Assembly: GCA_035310125.1 (NCBI GenBank)
Contig: DATGEP010000322.1
Span: forward strand, 1-6,991
Length of the DNA: 6,991 nucleotides
Origin: DATGEP01 sp035310125
GTDB lineage: Bacteria > Chloroflexota > Ktedonobacteria > Ktedonobacterales > JADMIN01
Direction: 5' to 3'
Shown piece by piece: positions 1-5,034 of the stretch; the stretch's first letter is position 1, and each line of letters begins with the position of its first letter. The translations under genes were made by a program, and so were the position numbers. The notes under the pieces were generated by a model, which was not told the origin of the DNA, made no database searches, and saw only the letters and a list, made by a program, of their open reading frames with translations.

Positions 1-2
1 CC

Positions 3-1376
3 GTGCGCCATGCGTCACTGCTGGTCCCGCCAACCCCACTCATTGGGCGTGAGCACGACGAGGCGGCGGTAACGCATCTGCTCGGTCAGAGCGACGTACG
101 CCTGTTGACGCTTACGGGGCCAGCCGGCGTCGGCAAGACACGTCTCGCGCTCCAGGTCGCCGTGGGCGCGGGCGCCGCCTTTCGTGATGGCGTCGCCTTC
201 GTAGATCTGGCACCCGTGCGCGATCCTCGGCTCGTGCTGCCGGCGCTCGCGGGGGCGCTCGCCATCCGCGATACCAGCGCCACCTCGCTCGCGGAGCACC
301 TGATCACTGCCTTGCGAGAACGCCAGATGCTGCTTCTCCTCGACAACTTCGAGCATCTGCTCGATGCCGCTCCCTCGCTCATGGATGTGCTCTGCGCCTG
401 TCCCGGCCTCAAGCTGCTCGTGACAAGCCGTGCGGTATTGCGCATTCGCGGCGAGCACGAATTCGATGTTCCACCGCTTGCGTTGCCTGATCCGGCGCAC
501 CCGCCCCGCCTGGATGAACTGGCGCGGTACGCGGCGGTGGCGCTCTTCGTCCAGCGGACGCGCGCCGTAAAGCCAGGCTTCACGCTGACGCCGGAAAACG
601 CCGCCGCTATCTCCGAGATGTGCCAGCGCCTCGATGGCCTCCCGCTCGCGATCGAGCTGGCAGCCGCGCTCGGTAAGCTCTTCCCGCCGCGCGCCTTACT
701 CCGCGAGCTCGATCGCGGCCTGGGCGCGCTGGTGAATGGTCCCCGCGACCTGCCCGAGCGTCAGCAAACTATGCGGCTCGCGATCGGTTGGAGCTACGAC
801 CTCCTGACCGAGCAGGAGCGCGCGCTCTTTCGGCGGCTCGCCGTCTTCGCGGGCGGCTGGACATTGGAGGCGGCGGAGGCTGTATGCGTCGCCAGCGACG
901 GCATTCCGCTCGATACGCTGGCTGGCCTTGGGTCGCTGGTGGACAAGAGCCTCGTGCGCCAGGGCGAGCAGCCGGATGGTGAGCCTAGCTTCCGCATGCT
1001 CGCGACACTCCGCGAATTCGGCCTGGAGCGGCTGATTGAGGCGGGCGAGACCACCGCGGCGCGCCTGCGCCACGCCAGCTACTACCTTGAGCTTGCGGAA
1101 GCGTCCGCGCTGGAGCTTGCGGGCGCCCAGCAGGCTCGCTGGCTCACGCTGTTGGAGCACGAGCACGACAACTTCCGCTCGGCGCTCCGCTGGACCCTCA
1201 CCGCCGGCCACACCGCCCTTGGCACGCGGCTGGCGGCGGCGCTGTGGCGCTTCTGGGAGATTCGCGGCCATCTGAGCGAAGGGCGCGGCTGGCTTGATGC
1301 GCTGCGGCAGCGCGACGCTTTAAGCGGAAACGAGAGTGCTTGCGACCGCGCCGCGTCGGCGTACTCCCGTGCATGA
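3..1376 (+). CDS. STAND/NB-ARC-type ATPase (AfsR/LuxR-like regulator), 5' partial and short at the C-terminus
   Basis: This is a signal-transduction ATPase of the AP-ATPase/NB-ARC (STAND) class found in AfsR- and LuxR-like regulators. Counted from the first GTG, the reading frame shows the family entry motif TPLIGRE (11-17), Walker A GPAGVGKT (39-46), Walker B LLLLDNFEH (110-118), the sensor strand LLVTSR (138-143) and the GLPLAIELAAA helix (212-222). A winged-helix-like region follows with MLATLREFGLERL (332-344) and EHDNFRSALRW (387-397). The open frame begins at the window edge, so the true start and any N-terminal kinase, BTAD or HTH domain probably lie outside; the GTG is only the first possible start. 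Relatives normally continue with several hundred residues of TPR repeats and often a LuxR HTH. Here the frame stops about 40 residues after the EHDNFRSALRW motif, so no effector domain is present. It may be a truncated or decaying gene. The ATPase call is secure; its function is not. Confidence 0.85.
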   Translation: MRHASLLVPPTPLIGREHDEAAVTHLLGQSDVRLLTLTGPAGVGKTRLALQVAVGAGAAFRDGVAFVDLAPVRDPRLVLPALAGALAIRDTSATSLAEHLITALRERQMLLLLDNFEHLLDAAPSLMDVLCACPGLKLLVTSRAVLRIRGEHEFDVPPLALPDPAHPPRLDELARYAAVALFVQRTRAVKPGFTLTPENAAAISEMCQRLDGLPLAIELAAALGKLFPPRALLRELDRGLGALVNGPRDLPERQQTMRLAIGWSYDLLTEQERALFRRLAVFAGGWTLEAAEAVCVASDGIPLDTLAGLGSLVDKSLVRQGEQPDGEPSFRMLATLREFGLERLIEAGETTAARLRHASYYLELAEASALELAGAQQARWLTLLEHEHDNFRSALRWTLTAGHTALGTRLAAALWRFWEIRGHLSEGRGWLDALRQRDALSGNESACDRAASAYSRA

Positions 1377-1410
1377 ACGATTTCGAGCTACACTCCTCAC
1401 AGAGCCGGCC

Positions 1411-1454
1411 ACGCTGGCATCCCGCCTGACGATCATCAGGCGAGATGCCAGCGT
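1411..1454. terminator. Long hairpin between convergent genes (bidirectional terminator candidate)
   Basis: Arms at 1411-1429 and 1436-1454 pair over 19 bp with a single mismatch (C1422/A1443) and a 6-nt loop. The hairpin starts 34 bp after the ATPase stop and ends 4 bp before the thiolase stop on the other strand, as expected for a shared terminator. Neither strand has a run of T after the stem, so it is not a textbook intrinsic terminator. A palindromic dispersed repeat reused as a terminator is an alternative. Confidence 0.6.
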
Positions 1455-1458
1455 TCCA

Positions 1459-2601
1459 TCATATCCGCTCGATAATCGTCGCCGTGCCCAGCCCGCCGCC
1501 GCAGCACATCGTCTGTAAGCCATAGCGGGCGTTGCGGCGCTCCAGCTCATAGAGCAGCGTGTTCATCAGGCGGGCGCCAGAGCAGCCGAGCGGATGACCC
1601 AGCGCAATCGCGCCGCCGTTCACGTTCACCTTGCTCATGTCAGGGTGAATCTCGCGTTCCCACGCCAGCACCACCGACGCGAACGCCTCGTTCACCTCGA
1701 ACACGTCAATATCGTCCAGCTTCAGCCCCGCCTTGGCGAGCACCGCCTTGGTCGCGGGAATCGGGCCGGTCAGCATCGTCACCGGGTCCACGCCGACCAC
1801 CTTCTGCGCGACGATCCGCGCGCGCGGGCGCAGCCCAAGCTCGCGCGCCTTCTCCGGCGTCATCAGCAACACCGAGGCGGCCCCATCGCTGATCTGGCTG
1901 CTGCTGCCAGCGGTGATGCGCCCATCCGGCTTGAACGATGGTTGCAGTGCCGCCAACCGCTCCGCCGAGGTATCGCGGCGGATGCCCTCGTCGCGGCTGA
2001 AGACCGTGCCATCGGGCAGCGACACCGGCGCGACCTCGCGTGTGAAATAGCCTGCATCGTCCGCCGCCGCCGCGAGCTGCTGGCTGCGCAGACCGTAGGC
2101 GTCCAGCTCTTCGCGGCTGATGTGCCACTGGTCGGCGATCATCTCGGCGGAAAGTCCCTGATGCACCAGTGGATACATCTCCATCAGCGACGGCGGAAAG
2201 GGATACCCGCCGGTAGACGAGCTGGAGCCAATGGGCAGGCGCGTCATGCTCTCGACGCCGCCGCCGATCGTGATGTCACAAACTTCGGACTGGATGAGGT
2301 TGGCGGCGAAGTGGATCGCTTGCTGGCCAGAGCCGCACTGGCGGTCAACCGTCGTGGCGGGCACCTCGATGGGAAAGCCAGCCTGGAGCACGGCATTGCG
2401 GGCGATGTTGACGCTCTGCTCGCCAACCTGGCTGACGCAGCCCATCACGACATCCTCCACCAGCGCCGGCTCGATCCCCGCGCGCCGCATCAGCTCGCGC
2501 AGGTTCATCGCGGCCAGCACGACCGGGTGAACATCCTTCAACGCGCCGTTGCGCTTACCCACTGGCGTGCGTACGGCCTCGACAATAACAACTTCGCGCA
2601 T
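1459..2601 (-). CDS. Thiolase (acetyl-CoA C-acyltransferase/acetyltransferase family)
   Basis: This cytoplasmic thiolase either condenses two acyl-CoA units or cleaves 3-ketoacyl-CoA with CoA. All catalytic motifs are visible in the 380 residues. The nucleophile is Cys89 in DRQCGSGQQA, NEAF spans 304-307, His336 lies in GHPLGCSGAR, and the acid/base Cys366 lies in CCGGGLGTA. The ATG start is supported by an AGGAGGG ribosome binding site 6 nt upstream. The protein is slightly shorter than the roughly 390-residue PhaA/AtoB/FadA enzymes, mainly in the loop domain around residues 120-150, where a Ser-rich GSSSSTGG stretch occurs. The degradative versus biosynthetic role cannot be decided from sequence alone, and no 3-hydroxyacyl-CoA dehydrogenase, CoA ligase or PHA gene is adjacent in the window. 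It appears monocistronic, divergent from the pentapeptide gene and convergent with the ATPase gene. Family assignment is very sure; substrate is open. Confidence 0.96.
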   Translation of the reverse strand: MREVVIVEAVRTPVGKRNGALKDVHPVVLAAMNLRELMRRAGIEPALVEDVVMGCVSQVGEQSVNIARNAVLQAGFPIEVPATTVDRQCGSGQQAIHFAANLIQSEVCDITIGGGVESMTRLPIGSSSSTGGYPFPPSLMEMYPLVHQGLSAEMIADQWHISREELDAYGLRSQQLAAAADDAGYFTREVAPVSLPDGTVFSRDEGIRRDTSAERLAALQPSFKPDGRITAGSSSQISDGAASVLLMTPEKARELGLRPRARIVAQKVVGVDPVTMLTGPIPATKAVLAKAGLKLDDIDVFEVNEAFASVVLAWEREIHPDMSKVNVNGGAIALGHPLGCSGARLMNTLLYELERRNARYGLQTMCCGGGLGTATIIERI

Positions 2602-2607
2602 AGGGCG

Positions 2608-2614
2608 CCCTCCT
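2608..2614 (-). promoter_or_regulatory. Ribosome binding site of the thiolase gene
   Basis: On the minus strand AGGAGGG lies 6 nt before the ATG at 2601. It is close to the anti-Shine-Dalgarno complement and fixes the thiolase start. Confidence 0.85.
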
Positions 2615-2648
2615 GCTGGGATGTCGCGAGATCAACATGTTGTCGTTC

Positions 2649-2658
2649 ATTATACGCG
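2649..2658 (-). promoter_or_regulatory. -10 element of the thiolase promoter (CGCGTATAAT)
   Basis: On the minus strand a perfect TATAAT (2654 down to 2649) lies about 48 nt upstream of the thiolase ATG. It is preceded by CGCG, giving the same 10-mer as the divergent + promoter at 2721-2730. No clear TTGACA-like box is seen 16-18 nt upstream; the nearest TTGGGG is only 10 nt away. The -10 is convincing by consensus and position, but the -35 is not. Confidence 0.5.
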
Positions 2659-2692
2659 ACACGCCCCCAAGATGCGCTGTAGCCCGCTAGCT

Positions 2693-2724
2693 CGCGCGGG
2701 TGGACGGATGGGTGCGCCCGCGCG
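2693..2724. repeat. Inverted repeat bracketing the + promoter -35 region (operator candidate)
   Basis: CGCGCGGG (2693-2700) and its exact reverse complement CCCGCGCG (2717-2724) are separated by 16 nt. The left arm abuts the -35-like TGGACG and the right arm abuts the TATAAT of the pentapeptide-gene promoter. The placement suits a dimeric repressor site, but GC-rich sequence also yields such dyads by chance. Confidence 0.35.
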
Positions 2725-2730
2725 TATAAT
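2701..2730 (+). promoter_or_regulatory. Promoter of the leader RNA and pentapeptide-repeat gene
   Basis: A -35-like TGGACG (2701-2706, four of six consensus bases) is followed after 18 nt by a perfect TATAAT (2725-2730). Transcription would begin near 2737, giving a 5' leader of about 140 nt before the ATG at 2877. Confidence 0.6.
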
Positions 2731-2736
2731 TACCTA

Positions 2737-2845
2737 CAGACATGCTTCCGGTAGACACTGATGCCTGCACATTCCCATGAGGAAGCATGTCCAGTGGACA
2801 ACGATGCCCGTCAGGCCCCGCGAAAAGGGGTTGGACGGGTTTTTC
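2737..2845 (+). ncRNA. Structured leader ending in an intrinsic terminator (attenuator or about 110-nt small RNA)
   Basis: The predicted transcript from the promoter at 2725-2730 first forms a hairpin with an 11-bp perfect stem (2739-2749 with 2781-2791) enclosing a 31-nt region. It then runs into a complete intrinsic terminator at 2807-2844. The whole unit precedes the pentapeptide gene's ribosome binding site, so transcription either ends here or must read through. A weak alternative pairing of GCCTG (2763-2767) with CAGGC (2812-2816) could disturb the terminator stem. I do not recognise a known riboswitch core in it. The architecture is seen directly; the regulatory role is inferred. Confidence 0.5.
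2807..2844 (+). terminator. Intrinsic terminator inside the pentapeptide-gene leader
   Basis: CCCGTC (2807-2812) pairs with GACGGG (2834-2839), AGG/TTG forms an imperfect middle with G-U pairs, and CCCC (2816-2819) pairs with GGGG (2827-2830) around a 7-nt loop. Five T (2840-2844) follow directly. It is oriented with the + promoter just upstream. Because the gene on the other side is divergent, it cannot be terminating an upstream gene. Confidence 0.8.
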
Positions 2846-2876
2846 TATGCCCACGTTCAGCGAGGAGTAATCAGCC

Positions 2877-3320
2877 ATGAATATAAACGAGATGATCGAG
2901 CGCTACGCCGCGGGCGAGCGCGACTTTGCCGATGCCGATCTGCGCGGCGCGCAGCTCATTGGCGTCGCCTTGAGTGGAATCGACCTGCGCCGGGCGGACC
3001 TCGGCGCCGCGATCCTGAATCTCACCGACCTGTGGGGTGCTGACCTGACCGGCGCCGACCTGGAGCGCGCCTCGCTCCGGCGCGCGGACCTGCGTCGGGT
3101 GCGCCTGACGGGAGCCAATCTCCAGGGCGCCGACCTCTCTTACGCGCTTCTGGTCGGCGCTGACCTCACGGGGGCGACGTTGCGCGGCGCCAATCTGAGT
3201 CACGCCAACTTGTACGGCGCCCGGCTGAGTCCATCGCAGCTCAGCGCCGCTATCGAGGCTGGCGCCAGAGTCTACGATCCGGCGCTCAGCGAAGCGCGCT
3301 ACCTGGTCTCCGTCTGTTAA
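2877..3320 (+). CDS. Pentapeptide-repeat protein, small single-solenoid type
   Basis: This 147-residue protein is built almost wholly of A(D/N)LxX pentapeptides. About 21 consecutive units run from residue 15 to 119 (for example ADLRG, ADLTG, ANLQG, ADLSY, ANLYG), enough for roughly five turns of a right-handed quadrilateral beta-helix. A short N-terminal helix (MNINEMIERYAAGERDF) caps one end. The C-terminal segment LSPSQLSAAIEAGARVYDP resembles the usual post-solenoid tail of this family. There is no signal peptide or membrane segment, so it is probably cytoplasmic. The start is supported by GAGGAG 9 nt upstream. It is shorter than the gyrase-mimic Qnr/MfpA proteins (about 180-220 residues), so a topoisomerase role is unproven; most proteins of this type have no known function. 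It is a single-gene unit with an attenuator-like leader and its own terminator. Confidence 0.93.
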   Translation: MNINEMIERYAAGERDFADADLRGAQLIGVALSGIDLRRADLGAAILNLTDLWGADLTGADLERASLRRADLRRVRLTGANLQGADLSYALLVGADLTGATLRGANLSHANLYGARLSPSQLSAAIEAGARVYDPALSEARYLVSVC

Positions 3321-3350
3321 TGGGATAACCTCCCAGCAGGCAACCGGTGG

Positions 3351-3378
3351 GGAGCGGCATGACATGCCGCTCCTTTTT
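3351..3378 (+). terminator. Intrinsic terminator of the pentapeptide-repeat gene
   Basis: A perfect 10-bp stem, GGAGCGGCAT (3351-3360) with ATGCCGCTCC (3364-3373), closes a 3-nt loop and is followed by TTTTT (3374-3378). It starts 30 bp after the stop codon. On the minus strand there is no T run after the stem, so it serves the + gene. Confidence 0.9.
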
Positions 3379-3390
3379 CATGCCCCGCGC

Positions 3391-3409
3391 CCTGTATACC
3401 TCCTGTATA
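3391..3409. repeat. Short direct repeat CCTGTATA x2
   Basis: CCTGTATA occurs at 3391-3398 and 3402-3409, an 11-nt period, immediately beyond the kinase stop codon. It lies in the gap between the convergent pentapeptide and kinase genes. It is short enough to be chance; no function is assigned. Confidence 0.35.
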
Positions 3410-4414
3410 TCAAATCTCCCCACGCAGGTAGCTCGCCCACAGCTCGCTCGCGATCTCCACCGCCTCGACCCGCACGCCGAGCCGCGTGAAATAGCCGCAG
3501 ACGCGCTCGATGTCGCGCAGCAGCAGCGGGAACGCATCCAGGTTGTAGCGGGGATCTATCGCTTGCGCGAAGTCAATGATGGTGACTCCGCCCTCCCAGT
3601 AGAGGATGTTGTACGGCGATAGGTCGCCGTGGATGCGGTCGCAGGCCAGCCACAGCTCCACATTGCGCAGAATGCGATCGAAGAGCGCCTGCGCGTCCTC
3701 CGGCGCGGGCGCGGCCCCGCCCAGCTTCGGCGCGGCGCCGTCTGGTCCGCCGATATACTCCATCAGCACAGCGTTGCCACTCTGCGCCAGCGGGCGCGGC
3801 ACATCGGCGCCCGCATCGTAGAGCAGCCGCTGCGTCTGGAACTCGTACGCGATCCACGACGCCACCTGCTCCAGCCGCCCGCGCTTCGTCTTGCGCTCGG
3901 CAACACGGCGCGCCCGGCTGCCAAAGACCTCGTGCCCCTCGTTGTCATAGACCGCCCGGCTACGGCGGTACACCGCGTCGTTCTTCAAGCTGCGGAACAT
4001 GCGCGGGCGGTACACCTTCGCGGCGACATACTCCGCGCCAACGGCAGGATGCGCCGCGCAGCAATAGACCGTCGCCTCTTTGCCGCTCTTGATCATCCAC
4101 AGCACATCCGTAATCAGATCATTCTCATAGAAGTGCGTCAGTGAGGAGAGCACCCATGGGCGGTCGCGCTGGTGCGCCAGAAATGTCGGGCTGAACGGCG
4201 GCTTGAGGCCGCTTTCCTCCTTGGCCTGCTCCTTGAGCCACCGCTGCACCTCAGCGTTTGCCTCGTAGCTCGCCTTTGGCGCGGGGAGACTCACCCCCGA
4301 CCCTTCTCCCTGCGGGGAGAGGGGGGATATGGGCGCATCCGGCATGGCGCGCGTCTGCTCATCGGCTGTGGGGAGCGTGCTGCTGTAGAGATCATCTGAT
4401 GAATTCGGCGTCAC
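3410..4414 (-). CDS. RIO1-family atypical serine/threonine protein kinase
   Basis: This 334-residue protein has the RIO-kinase core. It shows the short P-loop SGKEATVY (110-117), the ATP-binding Lys133 in AAKVYR, the hinge region LMEYIGG (217-223) followed by the RIO1-typical PAPKL-like loop, the catalytic loop HGDLSPYNIL (262-271; Asp264, Asn269) and the metal-binding Asp281 in IIDFAQA. Eukaryotic and archaeal RIO1 act in small-subunit ribosome maturation; bacterial members are poorly characterised, so the substrate is unknown. The GTG start at 4414 is supported by AGAAGGA 7 nt upstream; the next candidate is Met24. The first 70 or so residues are low in conservation and contain PLSPQGEGSG (31-40), encoded by a palindromic DNA repeat, so the N-terminus may be recently extended. 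No membrane segment is seen. The gene stands alone, convergent with the pentapeptide gene. Confidence 0.93.
   Translation of the reverse strand: MTPNSSDDLYSSTLPTADEQTRAMPDAPISPLSPQGEGSGVSLPAPKASYEANAEVQRWLKEQAKEESGLKPPFSPTFLAHQRDRPWVLSSLTHFYENDLITDVLWMIKSGKEATVYCCAAHPAVGAEYVAAKVYRPRMFRSLKNDAVYRRSRAVYDNEGHEVFGSRARRVAERKTKRGRLEQVASWIAYEFQTQRLLYDAGADVPRPLAQSGNAVLMEYIGGPDGAAPKLGGAAPAPEDAQALFDRILRNVELWLACDRIHGDLSPYNILYWEGGVTIIDFAQAIDPRYNLDAFPLLLRDIERVCGYFTRLGVRVEAVEIASELWASYLRGEI
4290..4326. repeat. Palindromic GC-rich repeat inside the kinase reading frame
   Basis: CCCTTCTCCC (4301-4310) pairs with GGGAGAGGGG (4315-4324) around a TGCG loop, with one G-U pair, preceded by CACCCCCGA. The stretch is in frame and encodes about residues 31-41 (PLSPQGEGSGV), a peptide signature often produced when this type of dispersed repeat is read through. 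A degenerate relative is at 4492-4507. Confidence 0.55.
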
Positions 4415-4491
4415 GATAGCGTCCTTCTCACCCGTGCACCGCCGCGATGGGCAGTGCGTTGGGTTGCTCGGCTCGTGACGCCAGCCAACCT

Positions 4492-4507
4492 ACCCCCGGC
4501 CCCTCTC
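4492..4507. repeat. Degenerate second copy of the ACCCCCG-type repeat
   Basis: This stretch matches 4293-4308 in 14 of 16 positions (ACCCCCG followed by a CCCnTCTC block). The downstream palindromic arm is largely lost, leaving only TCTC/GAGA. It is in the same orientation as the intragenic copy, about 200 bp away. Confidence 0.45.
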
Positions 4508-4601
4508 AGCGACGAGAAGACAGCCGCGTGGTGGAGCATAACAACGCGGGCGGAAGCGGCAAGGGCAGCCAGTCACGGCTACGTCCCGCCGGCCTCCGTA
4601 G

Positions 4602-4620
4602 GGGCGTCCGGCGGACGCCC
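4602..4620. repeat. GC-rich hairpin (GGGCGTCC/GGACGCCC)
   Basis: A perfect 8-bp stem with a 3-nt loop is flanked by GTCCCG on both sides (near 4583 and 4621) and by GCTACG on both sides (near 4578 and 4628). The symmetric flanks suggest one dispersed repeat unit rather than a terminator; no T run follows. Confidence 0.45.
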
Positions 4621-4730
4621 GTCCCGTGCTACGTGGCGCTCACGAGCGAAAAATAGATGGTTGTGGGAATGCTCATCGGTGCCCTTGTCATTTGGGTCCC
4701 ACCTGCCTTTCCGCTCGTGGCGTCTCCTGC

Positions 4731-4757
4731 CCCGCCGGACATGAGGATTCCGGCGGG
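4731..4757. repeat. GC-rich hairpin (CCCGCCGGA/TCCGGCGGG)
   Basis: A perfect 9-bp stem (4731-4739 with 4749-4757) with a 9-nt loop is followed on the + strand by only TTT. No + gene ends nearby, so a terminator role is unlikely; it may be part of the same repeat debris. Confidence 0.45.
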
Positions 4758-4852
4758 TTTCCTGGTATACCTGCAGACTATACCCCAGATCCCAGCTCGG
4801 AAAACGTCAGATTTCCGCACGATTTGGGAGTCTCGCCTTCGGCGTTGATGTA

Positions 4853-4888
4853 GGAGGTCGTGGAGGTCGTGGAGGTCGTGGAGGACAT
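4853..4888 (+). repeat. 9-bp tandem repeat, GGAGGTCGT x3 plus one variant
   Basis: Three perfect copies of GGAGGTCGT (4853-4861, 4862-4870, 4871-4879) are followed by a fourth, GGAGGACAT (4880-4888). It lies about 150 bp before the methyltransferase start and upstream of the possible -10 at 4912. It is a small minisatellite, prone to copy-number change; spacing and composition rule out a CRISPR array. Confidence 0.8.
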
Positions 4889-5013
4889 GGCGGAGAGCTA
4901 TACAGCGGGTGTACAATGAAGTCGGTTCTTGCCCGGTTGTTATATCCCGGCGTGTATGCTAGCTGGTGGCCGCGCAAAGACCGATACAGCACCGATTCAG
5001 GACCGATAGGCAT

Positions 5014-5024
5014 GGAGGAAGGAG
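5014..5024 (+). promoter_or_regulatory. Ribosome binding site choosing the methyltransferase start
   Basis: The purine tract GGAGGAAGGAG ends 10 nt before the ATG at 5035. A longer open frame begins at a GTG at 4966, but that would place this tract inside the coding region and add 23 residues without family resemblance. The 5035 start is therefore preferred. Confidence 0.75.
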
Positions 5025-5034
5025 TACGTCTGCT

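Larger units (their letters stand above)
4415..5034. other. Gene-free 620-bp region with repeat-like elements
   Basis: I find no convincing gene between the kinase and methyltransferase starts. Open frames here are short, lack ribosome binding sites and show no recognisable motifs. The region contains a decayed copy of the palindromic repeat, two GC-rich hairpins and a 9-bp tandem repeat (listed separately). The mixed composition, GC-rich hairpins alternating with ordinary sequence, resembles accumulated dispersed-repeat debris. Promoters for both flanking genes must lie here, but no clear -35/-10 pair could be picked; TACAAT at 4912-4917 is a possible -10 for the methyltransferase. Confidence 0.5.

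Noticed and set aside
696..1271. A 191-codon open frame on the - strand
   Set aside because: It lies entirely antisense to the well-supported ATPase domain.
1594..2682. A 362-codon open frame on the + strand
   Set aside because: It is antisense to the thiolase, rich in His/Arg/Ala repeats typical of a shadow frame, and has no ribosome binding site or family motif. The thiolase carries every catalytic residue.
2737..2845. Leader as a small SRP RNA or a known riboswitch (TPP, fluoride, ZTP, guanidine)
   Set aside because: The size suits an SRP RNA, but the conserved apical loop sequence is missing on both strands. None of the riboswitch consensus cores I know could be placed.
2871..3365. A 164-codon open frame on the - strand
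   Set aside because: It is the antisense shadow of the pentapeptide repeats and inherits their periodicity. It also crosses the terminator at 3351-3378.
3286..3381. A short - strand frame beginning MKKERHVMP just after the kinase stop, with AGGAGG nearby
   Set aside because: The AGGAGG is about 17 nt from the ATG, too far, and the frame is made mostly of the terminator stem and the antisense 3' end of the pentapeptide gene.
4657..4848. A 63-codon + frame with a hydrophobic start (MVVGMLIGALVIWVPPAF)
   Set aside because: There is no ribosome binding site before the ATG, and the frame runs through a GC-rich hairpin and ends in low-information sequence. It looks like a chance hydrophobic frame in repeat debris.
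4853..4888. Tandem repeat as a CRISPR array
   Set aside because: The units are 9 bp and directly adjacent with no spacers, and no cas gene is present.
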